Source: Chloroflexota bacterium (GTDB lineage: Bacteria > Chloroflexota > Chloroflexia > Thermomicrobiales > JADLAZ01). Taken from it: a stretch of 64,000 bases of DNA. Where the stretch lies: positions 1-64,000 of the forward strand of contig JADLAZ010000272.1 of the NCBI GenBank assembly GCA_020849725.1, written 5' to 3'. The position numbers were made by a program, and so were the translations under genes. How positions within the stretch are numbered: position 1 is the stretch's first letter; every line of letters begins with the position of its first letter. Shown here one piece after another: positions 57,165 to 64,000 of the stretch. A model generated the notes under the pieces. The model was not told the DNA's origin. It saw only the letters and a list, made by a program, of their open reading frames with translations, and did not search any database.

Positions 57165-58316
57165 CTACAGCGCCTGCTCGTACAGGGCAACGATCTCAGA
57201 TTCGGTGGGCACGCGGGGATTATTCGCCGGCGAGCCGGAGGCTACCGCGTCGGCCGCCATGCGGGGCGCCAGCCGGCGCACGTCAGCGGGATCGAGGCCA
57301 TAGCCACGCAAGGATGGCACTGCCAGCCGGAGCGCCAGGTCGGTGATCCAGTCAGCGAATCGATCGCCGGCGACTGCCGGCAAGCCGTCATCCAATCCAG
57401 CCGCCAGCGCTAGGTCACGGTAGCGCTCGGGCGCGGCCGGCACACTGTAGCGCAAGACGACCGGCAGCAGCATCGCATTGGCGATCCCATGCGGCACATG
57501 GAAGTACGCGCCAATCGGACGAGACCTGCCATGGACGAGCGCCACCGAGGCATTGCTGAACGCGATGCCCGCGTGCAGTGCGCCGATCATGACCTGACTG
57601 CGCGCGGCCGCATCGTTCCCGTCCGTCCACGCCCGCTCCAGCCAACCGCCAATCTGCCGCACGGCCGCCAGCGCGAACAGATCAGACGACGGCGTCGCAC
57701 GCTGGCTGACATAGGCTTCGATCGCGTGCGTCAGCGCGTCCATGCCCGTCGACGCCGTGACCGGCCGCGGGCAGCCATGGGTCAGCACCGGGTCCGCAAT
57801 CGCGACATCCGGCACCAGTCGCGCGTCGGTAATCAGCATCTTGACGTTCGTATCGGGGTCGGTGATCACAGTGAACCGGGTCACCTCGGAGCCAGTGCCG
57901 GCAGTCGTGGCAACGGCCACCAGCGGCAAGCGGTCGTGCCGAAAGCGCTCCGACCCCTGATAGTCGGCGATCCGCCCGGCGTGCGTCGCCATGGCCGCTA
58001 CTGCCTTGGCCGTGTCAATGACCGACCCGCCACCGATCGCCACTATGACATCAGCGCCGTGGGCACGCACCGCCGCCAGGCCGGCGTCTACCTCACGTGT
58101 CGTCGGCTCCCCGGGCAGGTCGTCAAAGCGAGCTAGCGCCAACCCGGCCGCCGCCAGCGCCGCCGCCAGCGCCGGCAGAAACGGCTGCCGGCCGACGACG
58201 GGGTCGGTCACCAGCAGCGGACGCCGGCCGAGACGTGCGACCTCGCCAGGCAGGCGCGCCACCGCGCCGTCGCCCGCATGGATCACCGGCGGCAATCGTA
58301 CACTGTACATCGGCAT
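57165..58316 (-). CDS. Iron-containing alcohol dehydrogenase
   Basis: 383-residue group III alcohol dehydrogenase. NAD site GGGSVIDTAKA (95-105), then ATTAGTGSEVTRF. The iron ligands correspond to FucO Asp196, His200, His263 and His277: here Asp193, His197, His262 and His276. The neighbouring FucO His267, normally in an AHPL motif, is replaced by Arg266 (HGRSRPIGA), which is unusual. It likely reduces aldehydes such as lactaldehyde or maleylacetate; the substrate is uncertain. The ATG at 58316 fits the promoter at 58369-58377. Confidence 0.88.
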   Translation of the reverse strand: MPMYSVRLPPVIHAGDGAVARLPGEVARLGRRPLLVTDPVVGRQPFLPALAAALAAAGLALARFDDLPGEPTTREVDAGLAAVRAHGADVIVAIGGGSVIDTAKAVAAMATHAGRIADYQGSERFRHDRLPLVAVATTAGTGSEVTRFTVITDPDTNVKMLITDARLVPDVAIADPVLTHGCPRPVTASTGMDALTHAIEAYVSQRATPSSDLFALAAVRQIGGWLERAWTDGNDAAARSQVMIGALHAGIAFSNASVALVHGRSRPIGAYFHVPHGIANAMLLPVVLRYSVPAAPERYRDLALAAGLDDGLPAVAGDRFADWITDLALRLAVPSLRGYGLDPADVRRLAPRMAADAVASGSPANNPRVPTESEIVALYEQAL

Positions 58317-58368
58317 CACTGCGGACTCGCCCCGCGCCGAAAGCGACACCGCACACCTCCCGGCGGGT

Positions 58369-58377
58369 AGTGTAGCA
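58369..58377 (-). promoter_or_regulatory. Extended -10 promoter of the iron alcohol dehydrogenase
   Basis: The reverse strand reads TGC-TACACT. Start near 58362, leader ~46 nt. Confidence 0.5.
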
Positions 58378-58518
58378 CGTTCGCCCTGAAAACCTGCCGG
58401 CACACCGGCGCTCATGACGGCGCTGGGCGCCGCCGCAATGCGGTTCGCGACCAGCCTGGCACGTGGCATGCAGAACGACTCGAACACCGCTGGCGCCCAC
58501 CACGAACAAGGAGATGAC

Positions 58519-59208
58519 GTGACCGAGCCCACTACTCGTCCCGCGACCAGCCTTCGCCCACACCTGGAGCGGGAGCTGCGCTTCCTCCCGGTGGAGCGGC
58601 TCCCTATTGAGGCCGTGCGGTGTCCTACCTGGCACAGCTATCAGACGGCGCCTCTCCCGGTCGAGCGGCACCTCACCACTTACTACGAGACCCCATCGCT
58701 CGCGCTGGCACGTCTCGGCATCACCTTTCGGCAGCGGGTCTTCCTCGAACCCAACGCAAAGGACGACCGGCCCATCCGCGCCGAACTGACGGTCAAGCTG
58801 CCGCGCAACCACGTCACCGGGCGCCTGTCTGCCCGACCAGAGTACACTCAGCCCCTATCATTTGGAGCACCGCTAACCGACCACCCGCTTCTCGACCTCG
58901 TTGCTGACTATACGCCCGTGGCGGCCATCGCGCCCTGGTTCGTCGCCCGCGTTACTCGGGTTGGGCGCAGCCTTTGGCAAGCAGACGCTGTGCTGCATCT
59001 CTTGTGGGATCGGATGACCCTGCCGGCAGCGCCAAACTACGTCGACACGGAAATAGAGGCCGAACTGGTCTTCGGCCCGGTCGAGGCGCTGGACGACCTG
59101 GCACTGCTCCTGACAGCAGGGTATGGCCTGCACTACGGGGATGTCGGCAAGCGCTCGCGGGCGGGCCGCCACCTGGCTGGCCTGGGCATGATCGATTTCC
59201 CAGCCTAG
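58519..59208 (+). CDS. CYTH domain protein (triphosphate tunnel metalloenzyme-like)
   Basis: 229-residue CYTH-type protein. The N-terminal ExExK-like motif is present as Glu17-x-Glu19-x-Arg21 (ERELRFLP). YYETPSLALARLGITFRQR and AELTVKLPRNHVTG follow. The C-terminal acidic strands DTEIEAELVFG and the GDVGKRSRAGR end complete the tunnel pattern. Family activities include triphosphatase and class IV adenylate cyclase. The start is GTG 58519, with AAGGAG six bases upstream; the frame is open to 58414 without a ribosome site. Confidence 0.8.
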   Translation: MTEPTTRPATSLRPHLERELRFLPVERLPIEAVRCPTWHSYQTAPLPVERHLTTYYETPSLALARLGITFRQRVFLEPNAKDDRPIRAELTVKLPRNHVTGRLSARPEYTQPLSFGAPLTDHPLLDLVADYTPVAAIAPWFVARVTRVGRSLWQADAVLHLLWDRMTLPAAPNYVDTEIEAELVFGPVEALDDLALLLTAGYGLHYGDVGKRSRAGRHLAGLGMIDFPA

Positions 59209-59310
59209 GCTCGCCCGGACGCGATCTGGATCAGCGTCGATCGGTGCGAACCGGCCTGGTTTACCTACCGCTGCGACCCGTCTCACCGGCGCGCCGGCTC
59301 GGTCACGAGA

Positions 59311-59339
59311 TTGACGCTCAGCGGGCGCTGCGATAGCCT
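59311..59339 (+). promoter_or_regulatory. Promoter of the ANTAR regulator
   Basis: TTGACG (59311-59316), 17 nt and TAGCCT (59334-59339). The leader is ~110 nt and contains a GCGCCA / TGGCGC hairpin near 59380-59400. The remainder of 59209-59457 shows nothing else. Confidence 0.45.
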
Positions 59340-59457
59340 CGTCTCAGGGTTAATGCTCCGGCCGCCCCGTCAGCCGGCGCCAACCCCGGCACAGTAGCTG
59401 GCGCTCAGGCCCGGATGAGCCACGACGGGACAGACAGGCCGGTGACCGGAGGACCGT

Positions 59458-60087
59458 GTGAGCAAAGCTCGAGTCGTAATTGCCGACGACGATTCCATGA
59501 TTCTCATGAACTTGCGGGAAGAATTGACCGAACTCGGATATCAGGTCGTGGGCGATGCGAGTGACGCCCAGACGGCGATCGACCTCGCGCGCATGTACAA
59601 GCCCGATGTCGTCCTGCTCGACGCGCGCATGCCGGACAGCCGCGTGGACATGGCCGAGGGCATTCGCGCCGCCAGCGAACTGGCGGCCGACGGGATTGCG
59701 CCCTGCGTCCTGCTGACAGGTTTCTCCGATGAGAACTTGATCGCCAAGGCGACCGAGGCCGGTGTCTTCAACTATCTCGTTAAACCGATCCGCACGGACG
59801 AACTGGCCCCGGCCATCGAGGTCGCGATCAGTCGCTTCCGCCAATTTCGCGAGTTGCGGCAGGACAACGCCGACCTGAAGGACGCGCTGGAGACGCAAAA
59901 GATCGTCGCCAAGGCCAAAGGGGTGCTGATGGAGAAGCAGGGTCTCACCGAAGACGAAGCCTATCAGCGCATCCGCAAAGCCAGCATGGACAGCCGCCGC
60001 CCCATGCGCCAGATTGCCGAGGCAGTTCTGCTGGCGGAAGAGGTCTCGCCGGGGTCTACCGGGGCGTCACGGTCGGCGCCGGGGTGA
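59458..60087 (+). CDS. ANTAR-domain response regulator
   Basis: 209-residue AmiR/NasR-type antitermination regulator. The receiver domain (4-120) has the phosphoacceptor Asp55 in VVLLDARMP and the YLVKP Lys. A coiled coil near 130-145 leads to the ANTAR RNA-binding domain (about 140-195; KAKGVLMEKQGLTEDEAYQR). It binds dual-hairpin leader RNAs to prevent termination. No partner histidine kinase is adjacent. The 3' end overlaps the convergent cdaR gene by 32 bases. Confidence 0.92.
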   Translation: MSKARVVIADDDSMILMNLREELTELGYQVVGDASDAQTAIDLARMYKPDVVLLDARMPDSRVDMAEGIRAASELAADGIAPCVLLTGFSDENLIAKATEAGVFNYLVKPIRTDELAPAIEVAISRFRQFRELRQDNADLKDALETQKIVAKAKGVLMEKQGLTEDEAYQRIRKASMDSRRPMRQIAEAVLLAEEVSPGSTGASRSAPG

Positions 60088-61393
60088 TGACCGCAGTCGG
60101 CGTGGCCGGCGGCGTGGCCGTCGGCTCGGCTGTGATCTGCACGGTCACGCGGGCCGGCTGAATCTCGACGATCTCCAGACGGTCGATGCCCGGCCCGACA
60201 ACGGTCGGCGCCACGAGATGGACCCCTGGCCCGAGGGCCTGCAACCGCACCTCGGCGCGCAGCGCGCCGACGTCGATCTCCTGGATGCGCGGCACCGGGC
60301 CTTTGAGCATGACGTCAACGGTGCCCGGCACCACCTGTGCCCGCAGACCAGGGCCATGGCCGATTGGCAGCACCGTCAGCGTCAGACGCACCCGGGCTTC
60401 GATAGGGGCGATGCCTACCTCGACCTGGACCGTGCTTTGCTCCGGCGTCACACCGGCCGGCACGCGCAACGGCACTGTCTGCACCAGCGTCTGCCGCCGG
60501 TCGCTGATGTCGATCGGCTCCGTTTCTAGTGACGTTATGCGCAGTAGAAGGTCAGCATCACCCAGAATATTGACCTGCGCTGGTGTCGTCTGGATCGAGC
60601 CGATCTGATACCCAGCCGCCGGCTGACCGACGATGCTGTAGCGCACCGGCACCGTCTTGCTGCTGCGTAGCGTTCGCGACGGCAGCGTTACCGTCACCGT
60701 GCGCGGATTGAGCTCCAGGTTGGGGCCGTTGACCTCGCGTCCGGCCGTGTCCAGCGGGATCGGTCGGGTTGCGCGCACGAGCTCGTCGACGTTGCCGCCC
60801 AGCTCCGGGCGCACCACCACCCGCGCGATCTCGCCCACGATCGACTGCGGCCCACTCACGGTGACCGACTTCGGCTCCAATGTAGGCTGCTCCAGGCGCA
60901 AGTCCGCCGGGAGTCCAGCCGGCACGGCGACCTGGACGGGCAACTCCCGACTGACAAGCGCCTCGATGTCGATCACGACCTCGGATGGGTTGACGCCGGC
61001 CAGCGACACGCCCCGCGGCAGATCGACGCGCACGGGAATTCGTTGGTTCTTGCCCGGCGCCACGCCGGCTAGATCGATGTACGCGGCGATGGGACGATTG
61101 GGCGACTCCACCAGCGACGTTGGGCCACCGACCGTGATGTCGACCGCCGGCAACTGCGTCAGCACGACCGAGCCAGCACCCAGGGCGCGTGTCTCCACTG
61201 GGCGTGCCCGCACGGTCTGCGTCACCTCAGGATTGTTGCGCACGGTCACGAACACCCACAAGCTAAATGACAGAGCCAGCGCCAGCAACAAGCGCAGCAG
61301 CGTCGAGACCTCAACACTCTGACGCACGCGCTCGCCCAGACTCCCCATCCAGGAGAAGCGCTTGCGCCAGGTGTTCGCGTCCAGCGTCACCAT
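60056..61393 (-). CDS. cdaR: YbbR-domain protein CdaR, regulator of diadenylate cyclase
   Basis: 445-residue protein with one transmembrane helix at about 32-50 (LLRLLLALALSFSLWVFVTV), then four YbbR-type repeats of about 80-90 residues. Each has a V-x-V-x-G-P core, for example SVTVSGPQSIVGEI and VDVMLKGPVPRI. A Thr/Pro tail ends the protein. In other bacteria CdaR modulates CdaA. The start lies nine bases after cdaA, so both are cotranscribed. GlmM, often the third member, is absent; the operon ends against the ANTAR gene. Confidence 0.9.
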   Translation of the reverse strand: MVTLDANTWRKRFSWMGSLGERVRQSVEVSTLLRLLLALALSFSLWVFVTVRNNPEVTQTVRARPVETRALGAGSVVLTQLPAVDITVGGPTSLVESPNRPIAAYIDLAGVAPGKNQRIPVRVDLPRGVSLAGVNPSEVVIDIEALVSRELPVQVAVPAGLPADLRLEQPTLEPKSVTVSGPQSIVGEIARVVVRPELGGNVDELVRATRPIPLDTAGREVNGPNLELNPRTVTVTLPSRTLRSSKTVPVRYSIVGQPAAGYQIGSIQTTPAQVNILGDADLLLRITSLETEPIDISDRRQTLVQTVPLRVPAGVTPEQSTVQVEVGIAPIEARVRLTLTVLPIGHGPGLRAQVVPGTVDVMLKGPVPRIQEIDVGALRAEVRLQALGPGVHLVAPTVVGPGIDRLEIVEIQPARVTVQITAEPTATPPATPTAVITPAPTVTPR

Positions 61394-61402
61394 CCCCGCC
61401 GC

Positions 61403-62236
61403 CTATGGATTGGGCAGGCCGACCGGTCCGTCCGGCAGGCGATCCGGGGCGCCCATCTCCAGCCGCAACAACGACAGCATCAGGTGCCGCAATCGCTCCT
61501 GGGTCAGGTTGCGCCGCAGGCGGCCATCAGTTGCCAGAGAGATCTGGCCGGTCTCTTCTGAAACGACGATGGCCAGCGCATCTGACACCTCGGTCACGCC
61601 CACTGCGGCACGATGGCGCGTGCCCAGATTACCGCCGATCTCCTGTTCGGTCAGCGGCAACACAGCAGCAGCGGCCGCAACGCGATCGTGACGAATGATG
61701 ACCGCACCGTCGTGCAGCGGCGTATTCGGGAAGAAGATCGTGATCAGCAACTGCCGCGAGACGGCCGAGTCGATCGACACCGCTCGGTCGATGAACTCGC
61801 CCAGGCCGGTATCCCGCTCGACGACGATGAGCGCGCCGTAGCGCTGCCGGGCCAGTTGCGCGGCCGCACGGCAGATCTCATCAACAACACTCGTCTCGTG
61901 AGTCGGCCCAAACGCGCCCCCGAACGGCCGATTCAGCAGCGAGCCAGTGTGCCCTACCTGCTCCAGCGCCCTCCGCAACTCGGGCGCAAAGATAATCGGG
62001 ATGCTGAGAATAAGGAACGGGATCGAGCGGTCGATCAGAAAGTTGAGTGACGAGAATTCGCGCCGCGTGCTGAGGATCGCGGCGATGATCAGCAGGATGA
62101 CGACTCCCCAGATCAGTTGTGTCGCGCGGGTACCCTGAACGATCGTGATTGCCCAGTAGAACACGAGTGCGACAATCAGAATGTCTGCTAGCGAGGTGAA
62201 ATCGAACCGCCAGAAGATCCAGGGCAACTCTGGCAT
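61403..62236 (-). CDS. cdaA: Diadenylate cyclase CdaA
   Basis: 277-residue membrane-bound cyclase producing cyclic di-AMP from ATP. The N-terminal region has three membrane segments (about 15-35, 40-56 and 70-83). The DAC domain has DGA at 176-178 (TPLHDGAVII) and RHR at 207-209 (GTRHRAAVG), both required for catalysis. The ATG at 62236 has GGAG upstream and follows a good promoter; the much longer open frame upstream is not coding. With darA near 2.8 kb, synthesis and sensing of the messenger are in one window. Confidence 0.93.
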   Translation of the reverse strand: MPELPWIFWRFDFTSLADILIVALVFYWAITIVQGTRATQLIWGVVILLIIAAILSTRREFSSLNFLIDRSIPFLILSIPIIFAPELRRALEQVGHTGSLLNRPFGGAFGPTHETSVVDEICRAAAQLARQRYGALIVVERDTGLGEFIDRAVSIDSAVSRQLLITIFFPNTPLHDGAVIIRHDRVAAAAAVLPLTEQEIGGNLGTRHRAAVGVTEVSDALAIVVSEETGQISLATDGRLRRNLTQERLRHLMLSLLRLEMGAPDRLPDGPVGLPNP

Positions 62237-62277
62237 GACCCACTCCGTCCAGGCCCAGTGACGCCGTCTGCTCCAGG

Positions 62278-62306
62278 ATTGTAGCATCGACCGCCGGTTC
62301 TGCCCA
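62278..62306 (-). promoter_or_regulatory. Promoter of cdaA-cdaR
   Basis: On the reverse strand, TGGGCA (62306-62301), 17 nt and TACAAT (62283-62278) with TGC in front, an extended -10. Start near 62271; leader ~35 nt to cdaA. Confidence 0.6.
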
Positions 62307-62347
62307 CGCGCGTCACTGAACAGACATACCCGCTTGTACGATCGTCG

Positions 62348-62376
62348 TTGCTGTGTGGCGTGTCCCATGCTAGCCT
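62348..62376 (+). promoter_or_regulatory. Promoter of the aldose 1-epimerase gene
   Basis: TTGCTG (62348-62353), 17 nt and TAGCCT (62371-62376) preceded by TGC. Start near 62383; leader ~19 nt. Confidence 0.55.
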
Positions 62377-62401
62377 GAGTGCCGACCGCAGCGGAGGGCC
62401 A

Positions 62402-63439
62402 ATGGCCGCGCCACGCTTCACCATCACGAAGATCGCCAACCTGGCCCTGGCACAGGCGGGCTACTGCCTGCGCGATGAGCGCACCGGCGCGGAGGCACGC
62501 GTGCTGCCTAGCCTCGGCGCCAACGTGACTGGTCTGCGGCTGGCGGTTCGAGGGCAAACCCACGAGGTACTCGTGCCCGAGCCGGCGGCCGGCGCGCCGG
62601 CGCGTGGTGTCGGGGCGCCGGTCCTCTTTCCGTATCCGAACCGGGTGCGTGCCGGCCGCTACACCTGGCAGGGCACATCGCGCCAACTGCCGACTCACGG
62701 TGGCGCGCACGCCGTTCACGGGCTGGTGCTCGACCAACCATTCGCGGTGACCGACACGCATGCCGGCGAGCAGAGTGCGTCGCTGGCCTGCGCCATCAGC
62801 GCCGCCGCTGTGCCGGAGCTAGCCGACGCCTGGCCATTCGCATTCCGGCTGGAGATCACCTACACCCTCCTGCCCGGTGGCTTGCGCACCCAGGCAACGG
62901 TCGTGAACGAGGGATCGGAGCCGATGCCGTTCGGGCTCGGTTTCCACCCTTACTTCCGCGTGCCGCTCGTCCCCGATGGACGGCGCGAGGACTGCCGGGT
63001 GCAGATGTGGGCGCCGCTGGTCTGGGAGGTGGATGCTGACCAGGTCCCGACCGGCCGCCAGGCGCCGGCGCCGAACACGCACGACCCGCGCGGCTATCCG
63101 GCGCTGGCCACCACTGCCTACGACACCTTCTACACGCGTCTGGCGCTGGATGACCCCGGCGCCGGCACCTGGTCGAGCCGGCTGCTCGACCCGGCCGCCG
63201 ACCTGGAAGTCATCGTGGTGGCCGACGCCGCGTTTCGGGAGGCGGTCCTGTTCGCCCCTCTCAACCGGCCAGTCGTTAGCATTGAGCCGTACACCTGTGT
63301 CGCCGATGCCCTCAACCTGGCAGCGCGCGGAATCGATGCTGGTCTCCTCGTGCTGCCACCAGGCGAGCGCTGGAGTGCCGGCTACACCATTACCGCACGC
63401 GGTGTGGCGATGGCCGACGGCGTCGTCGCCATGTCATAG
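62402..63439 (+). CDS. Aldose 1-epimerase family protein
   Basis: 345-residue galactose mutarotase-like beta-sandwich protein interconverting sugar anomers. Markers are VGAPVLFPYPNRVRAGRYTW, THGGAHAVHGLVLDQPF with the first catalytic-site His pair, PFGLGFHPYFRVPL carrying a second His, and the Glu of VVSIEPYTCVADALNL. The ATG has GGAGGGCC upstream. No signal peptide. The Gfo/Idh/MocA oxidoreductase follows after 59 bases, consistent with a sugar-catabolic unit extending out of the window. Confidence 0.9.
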   Translation: MAAPRFTITKIANLALAQAGYCLRDERTGAEARVLPSLGANVTGLRLAVRGQTHEVLVPEPAAGAPARGVGAPVLFPYPNRVRAGRYTWQGTSRQLPTHGGAHAVHGLVLDQPFAVTDTHAGEQSASLACAISAAAVPELADAWPFAFRLEITYTLLPGGLRTQATVVNEGSEPMPFGLGFHPYFRVPLVPDGRREDCRVQMWAPLVWEVDADQVPTGRQAPAPNTHDPRGYPALATTAYDTFYTRLALDDPGAGTWSSRLLDPAADLEVIVVADAAFREAVLFAPLNRPVVSIEPYTCVADALNLAARGIDAGLLVLPPGERWSAGYTITARGVAMADGVVAMS

Positions 63440-63498
63440 CCGCTGGTCAGCCCGGCGCCCGCTCAACGAATCGTGGACTCGTGGAAAGGAAAGGCCGC

Positions 63499-64000
63499 AT
63501 GATCGGAGTCGCCGTCCTCGGACTGGGTCGCATTGGCCCAGCGCACGCGCGCGCCGTCAGCCAGACCCATGGCGCCACGCTGATCGCCATCGCCGACGTC
63601 GACGACGCGCGGCGCAACGCCACCCTGGCCGAGCATGCCGGAGCGATCGGCCTGAAGGACTACCGCGATGCCCTCGCTCGCGACGACGTCGACGCCGTCT
63701 TGATTGCGCTGCCGCACTGGCTGCACGCTCAGGCGGCGATTGATGCCGCGACCGCCGGCAAGCACATCATGATCGAGAAGCCGATGGCCTGCACCGTCGC
63801 CGAGTGCGACGCCATGCTCGATGCCGCCCGCCGCGCGCGCGTGCGCCTCATGATCGGACACACGCAGCATGTGTCGCCGGTTGGCCGCGCCGTCAAGCAG
63901 GCGCTCGCCGAGCGGCGCATCGGCGAGCTGATCATGGGCATTGACCAGTGGAACAAGCCCTACAACCCCGAAGCGCGGCCGGCCTGGATGATGGACCGCG
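63499..64000 (+). CDS. Gfo/Idh/MocA family oxidoreductase (partial, N-terminal part)
   Basis: The gene runs off the right edge; 167 residues are visible. The Rossmann motif VAVLGLGRIGPAHARAV starts the NAD(P) domain, followed by ALPHWLHAQAAIDAATAGKH and the catalytic-lysine EKPMACTVAECDAML, the hallmark EKP. It probably oxidises a sugar, inositol or sugar acid. The ATG at 63499 has GAAAGGAAAGG upstream. The C-terminal substrate domain is outside the window, so specificity cannot be judged. Confidence 0.92.
   Translation, partial: MIGVAVLGLGRIGPAHARAVSQTHGATLIAIADVDDARRNATLAEHAGAIGLKDYRDALARDDVDAVLIALPHWLHAQAAIDAATAGKHIMIEKPMACTVAECDAMLDAARRARVRLMIGHTQHVSPVGRAVKQALAERRIGELIMGIDQWNKPYNPEARPAWMMDR

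Noticed and set aside
59345..59457. ANTAR target dual hairpin in its own leader
   Set aside because: A hairpin exists (GCGCCA / TGGCGC) but I cannot find two hexaloops with the conserved A1 and G4.
1..64000. CRISPR arrays, prophage, insertion sequences, tRNA or rRNA genes
   Set aside because: No regularly spaced direct repeats, transposase, integrase or phage structural genes, and no cloverleaf or rRNA sequence recognised by eye.

Overview
The window is 64 kb of GC-rich, densely packed bacterial chromosome with 53 supported protein-coding genes. There are no rRNA or tRNA genes, insertion sequences, CRISPR arrays or prophage modules. Gene content suggests a heterotrophic member of the Chloroflexota or a similar high-GC lineage. 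Pointers are a DarA/CdaA/CdaR cyclic-di-AMP set, an ANTAR response regulator, a DUF2236 oxygenase-like protein, many sugar-acid isomerases and aldolases, and KorAB beside a 2-oxoglutarate dehydrogenase E1. The lineage is inferred, not shown.

Layout. 1-6.6 kb: 5' part of 2-oxoglutarate dehydrogenase E1 (reverse strand, running off the left edge), a class A beta-lactamase-like hydrolase, the c-di-AMP receptor DarA, and a long TPR protein followed by a roadblock/LC7 protein. 6.6-12.4 kb: MFS exporter, cytochrome c plus DUF2236 pair, sugar isomerase-like TIM barrel, an unknown protein and a GntR/FCD regulator with a dyad inside its promoter. 12.5-15.7 kb: a tight operon of RibD_C reductase, MDR dehydrogenase, PTPS-like enzyme and GT4 glycosyltransferase, which looks like a pathway for a glycosylated pterin or related compound. 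15.8-24.9 kb: a metzincin-like protein with an injection-system-type leader, a rhodanese-MoeB fusion, aldo/keto reductase, RidA, amidohydrolase, MlrC-like M81 protein, FKBP and MFS. 25-32.8 kb: GlgB, then a TPP riboswitch controlling thiM-thiE-thiW-ecfA-ecfT-tenA-thiD, a thiamin salvage and thiazole uptake operon. 32.8-38 kb: penicillin-acylase-family hydrolase, VWA protein and a cysteine-less redoxin.

38.0-39.4 kb holds the most notable locus: a TlpA/ResA-like lipoprotein overlapping ccdA. Its CxxC motif is written TGA-Pro-Thr-Cys and is followed 10 nt later by a hairpin very like the E. coli fdhF SECIS. I read it as one selenocysteine-containing thiol oxidoreductase (192 residues, Sec89-Pro-Thr-Cys92), not as two broken ORFs.

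39.4-48.3 kb is a reverse-strand run: rlmD-like methyltransferase, MGMT, aldolase/SDR fusion, OtnC-, OtnK- and OtnI-like four-carbon sugar-acid enzymes, and a glycogen debranching enzyme. 48.3-52 kb: O-antigen-ligase-like membrane protein, diverging from a GH-like protein and a solute-binding protein. 52-54.8 kb: korAB. 54.8-58.5 kb: TIM barrel, Cys/Met PLP enzyme, iron alcohol dehydrogenase. 58.5-62.3 kb: CYTH protein, ANTAR regulator, CdaR and CdaA. 62.4-64 kb: aldose epimerase and a Gfo/Idh/MocA oxidoreductase cut by the right edge.

Promoters, where visible, mostly use an extended -10 of the form TGN-TAnnnT, often without a clear -35. No gene-free stretch exceeds about 300 bases except 26917-27224, which is filled by the thi promoter and TPP riboswitch.
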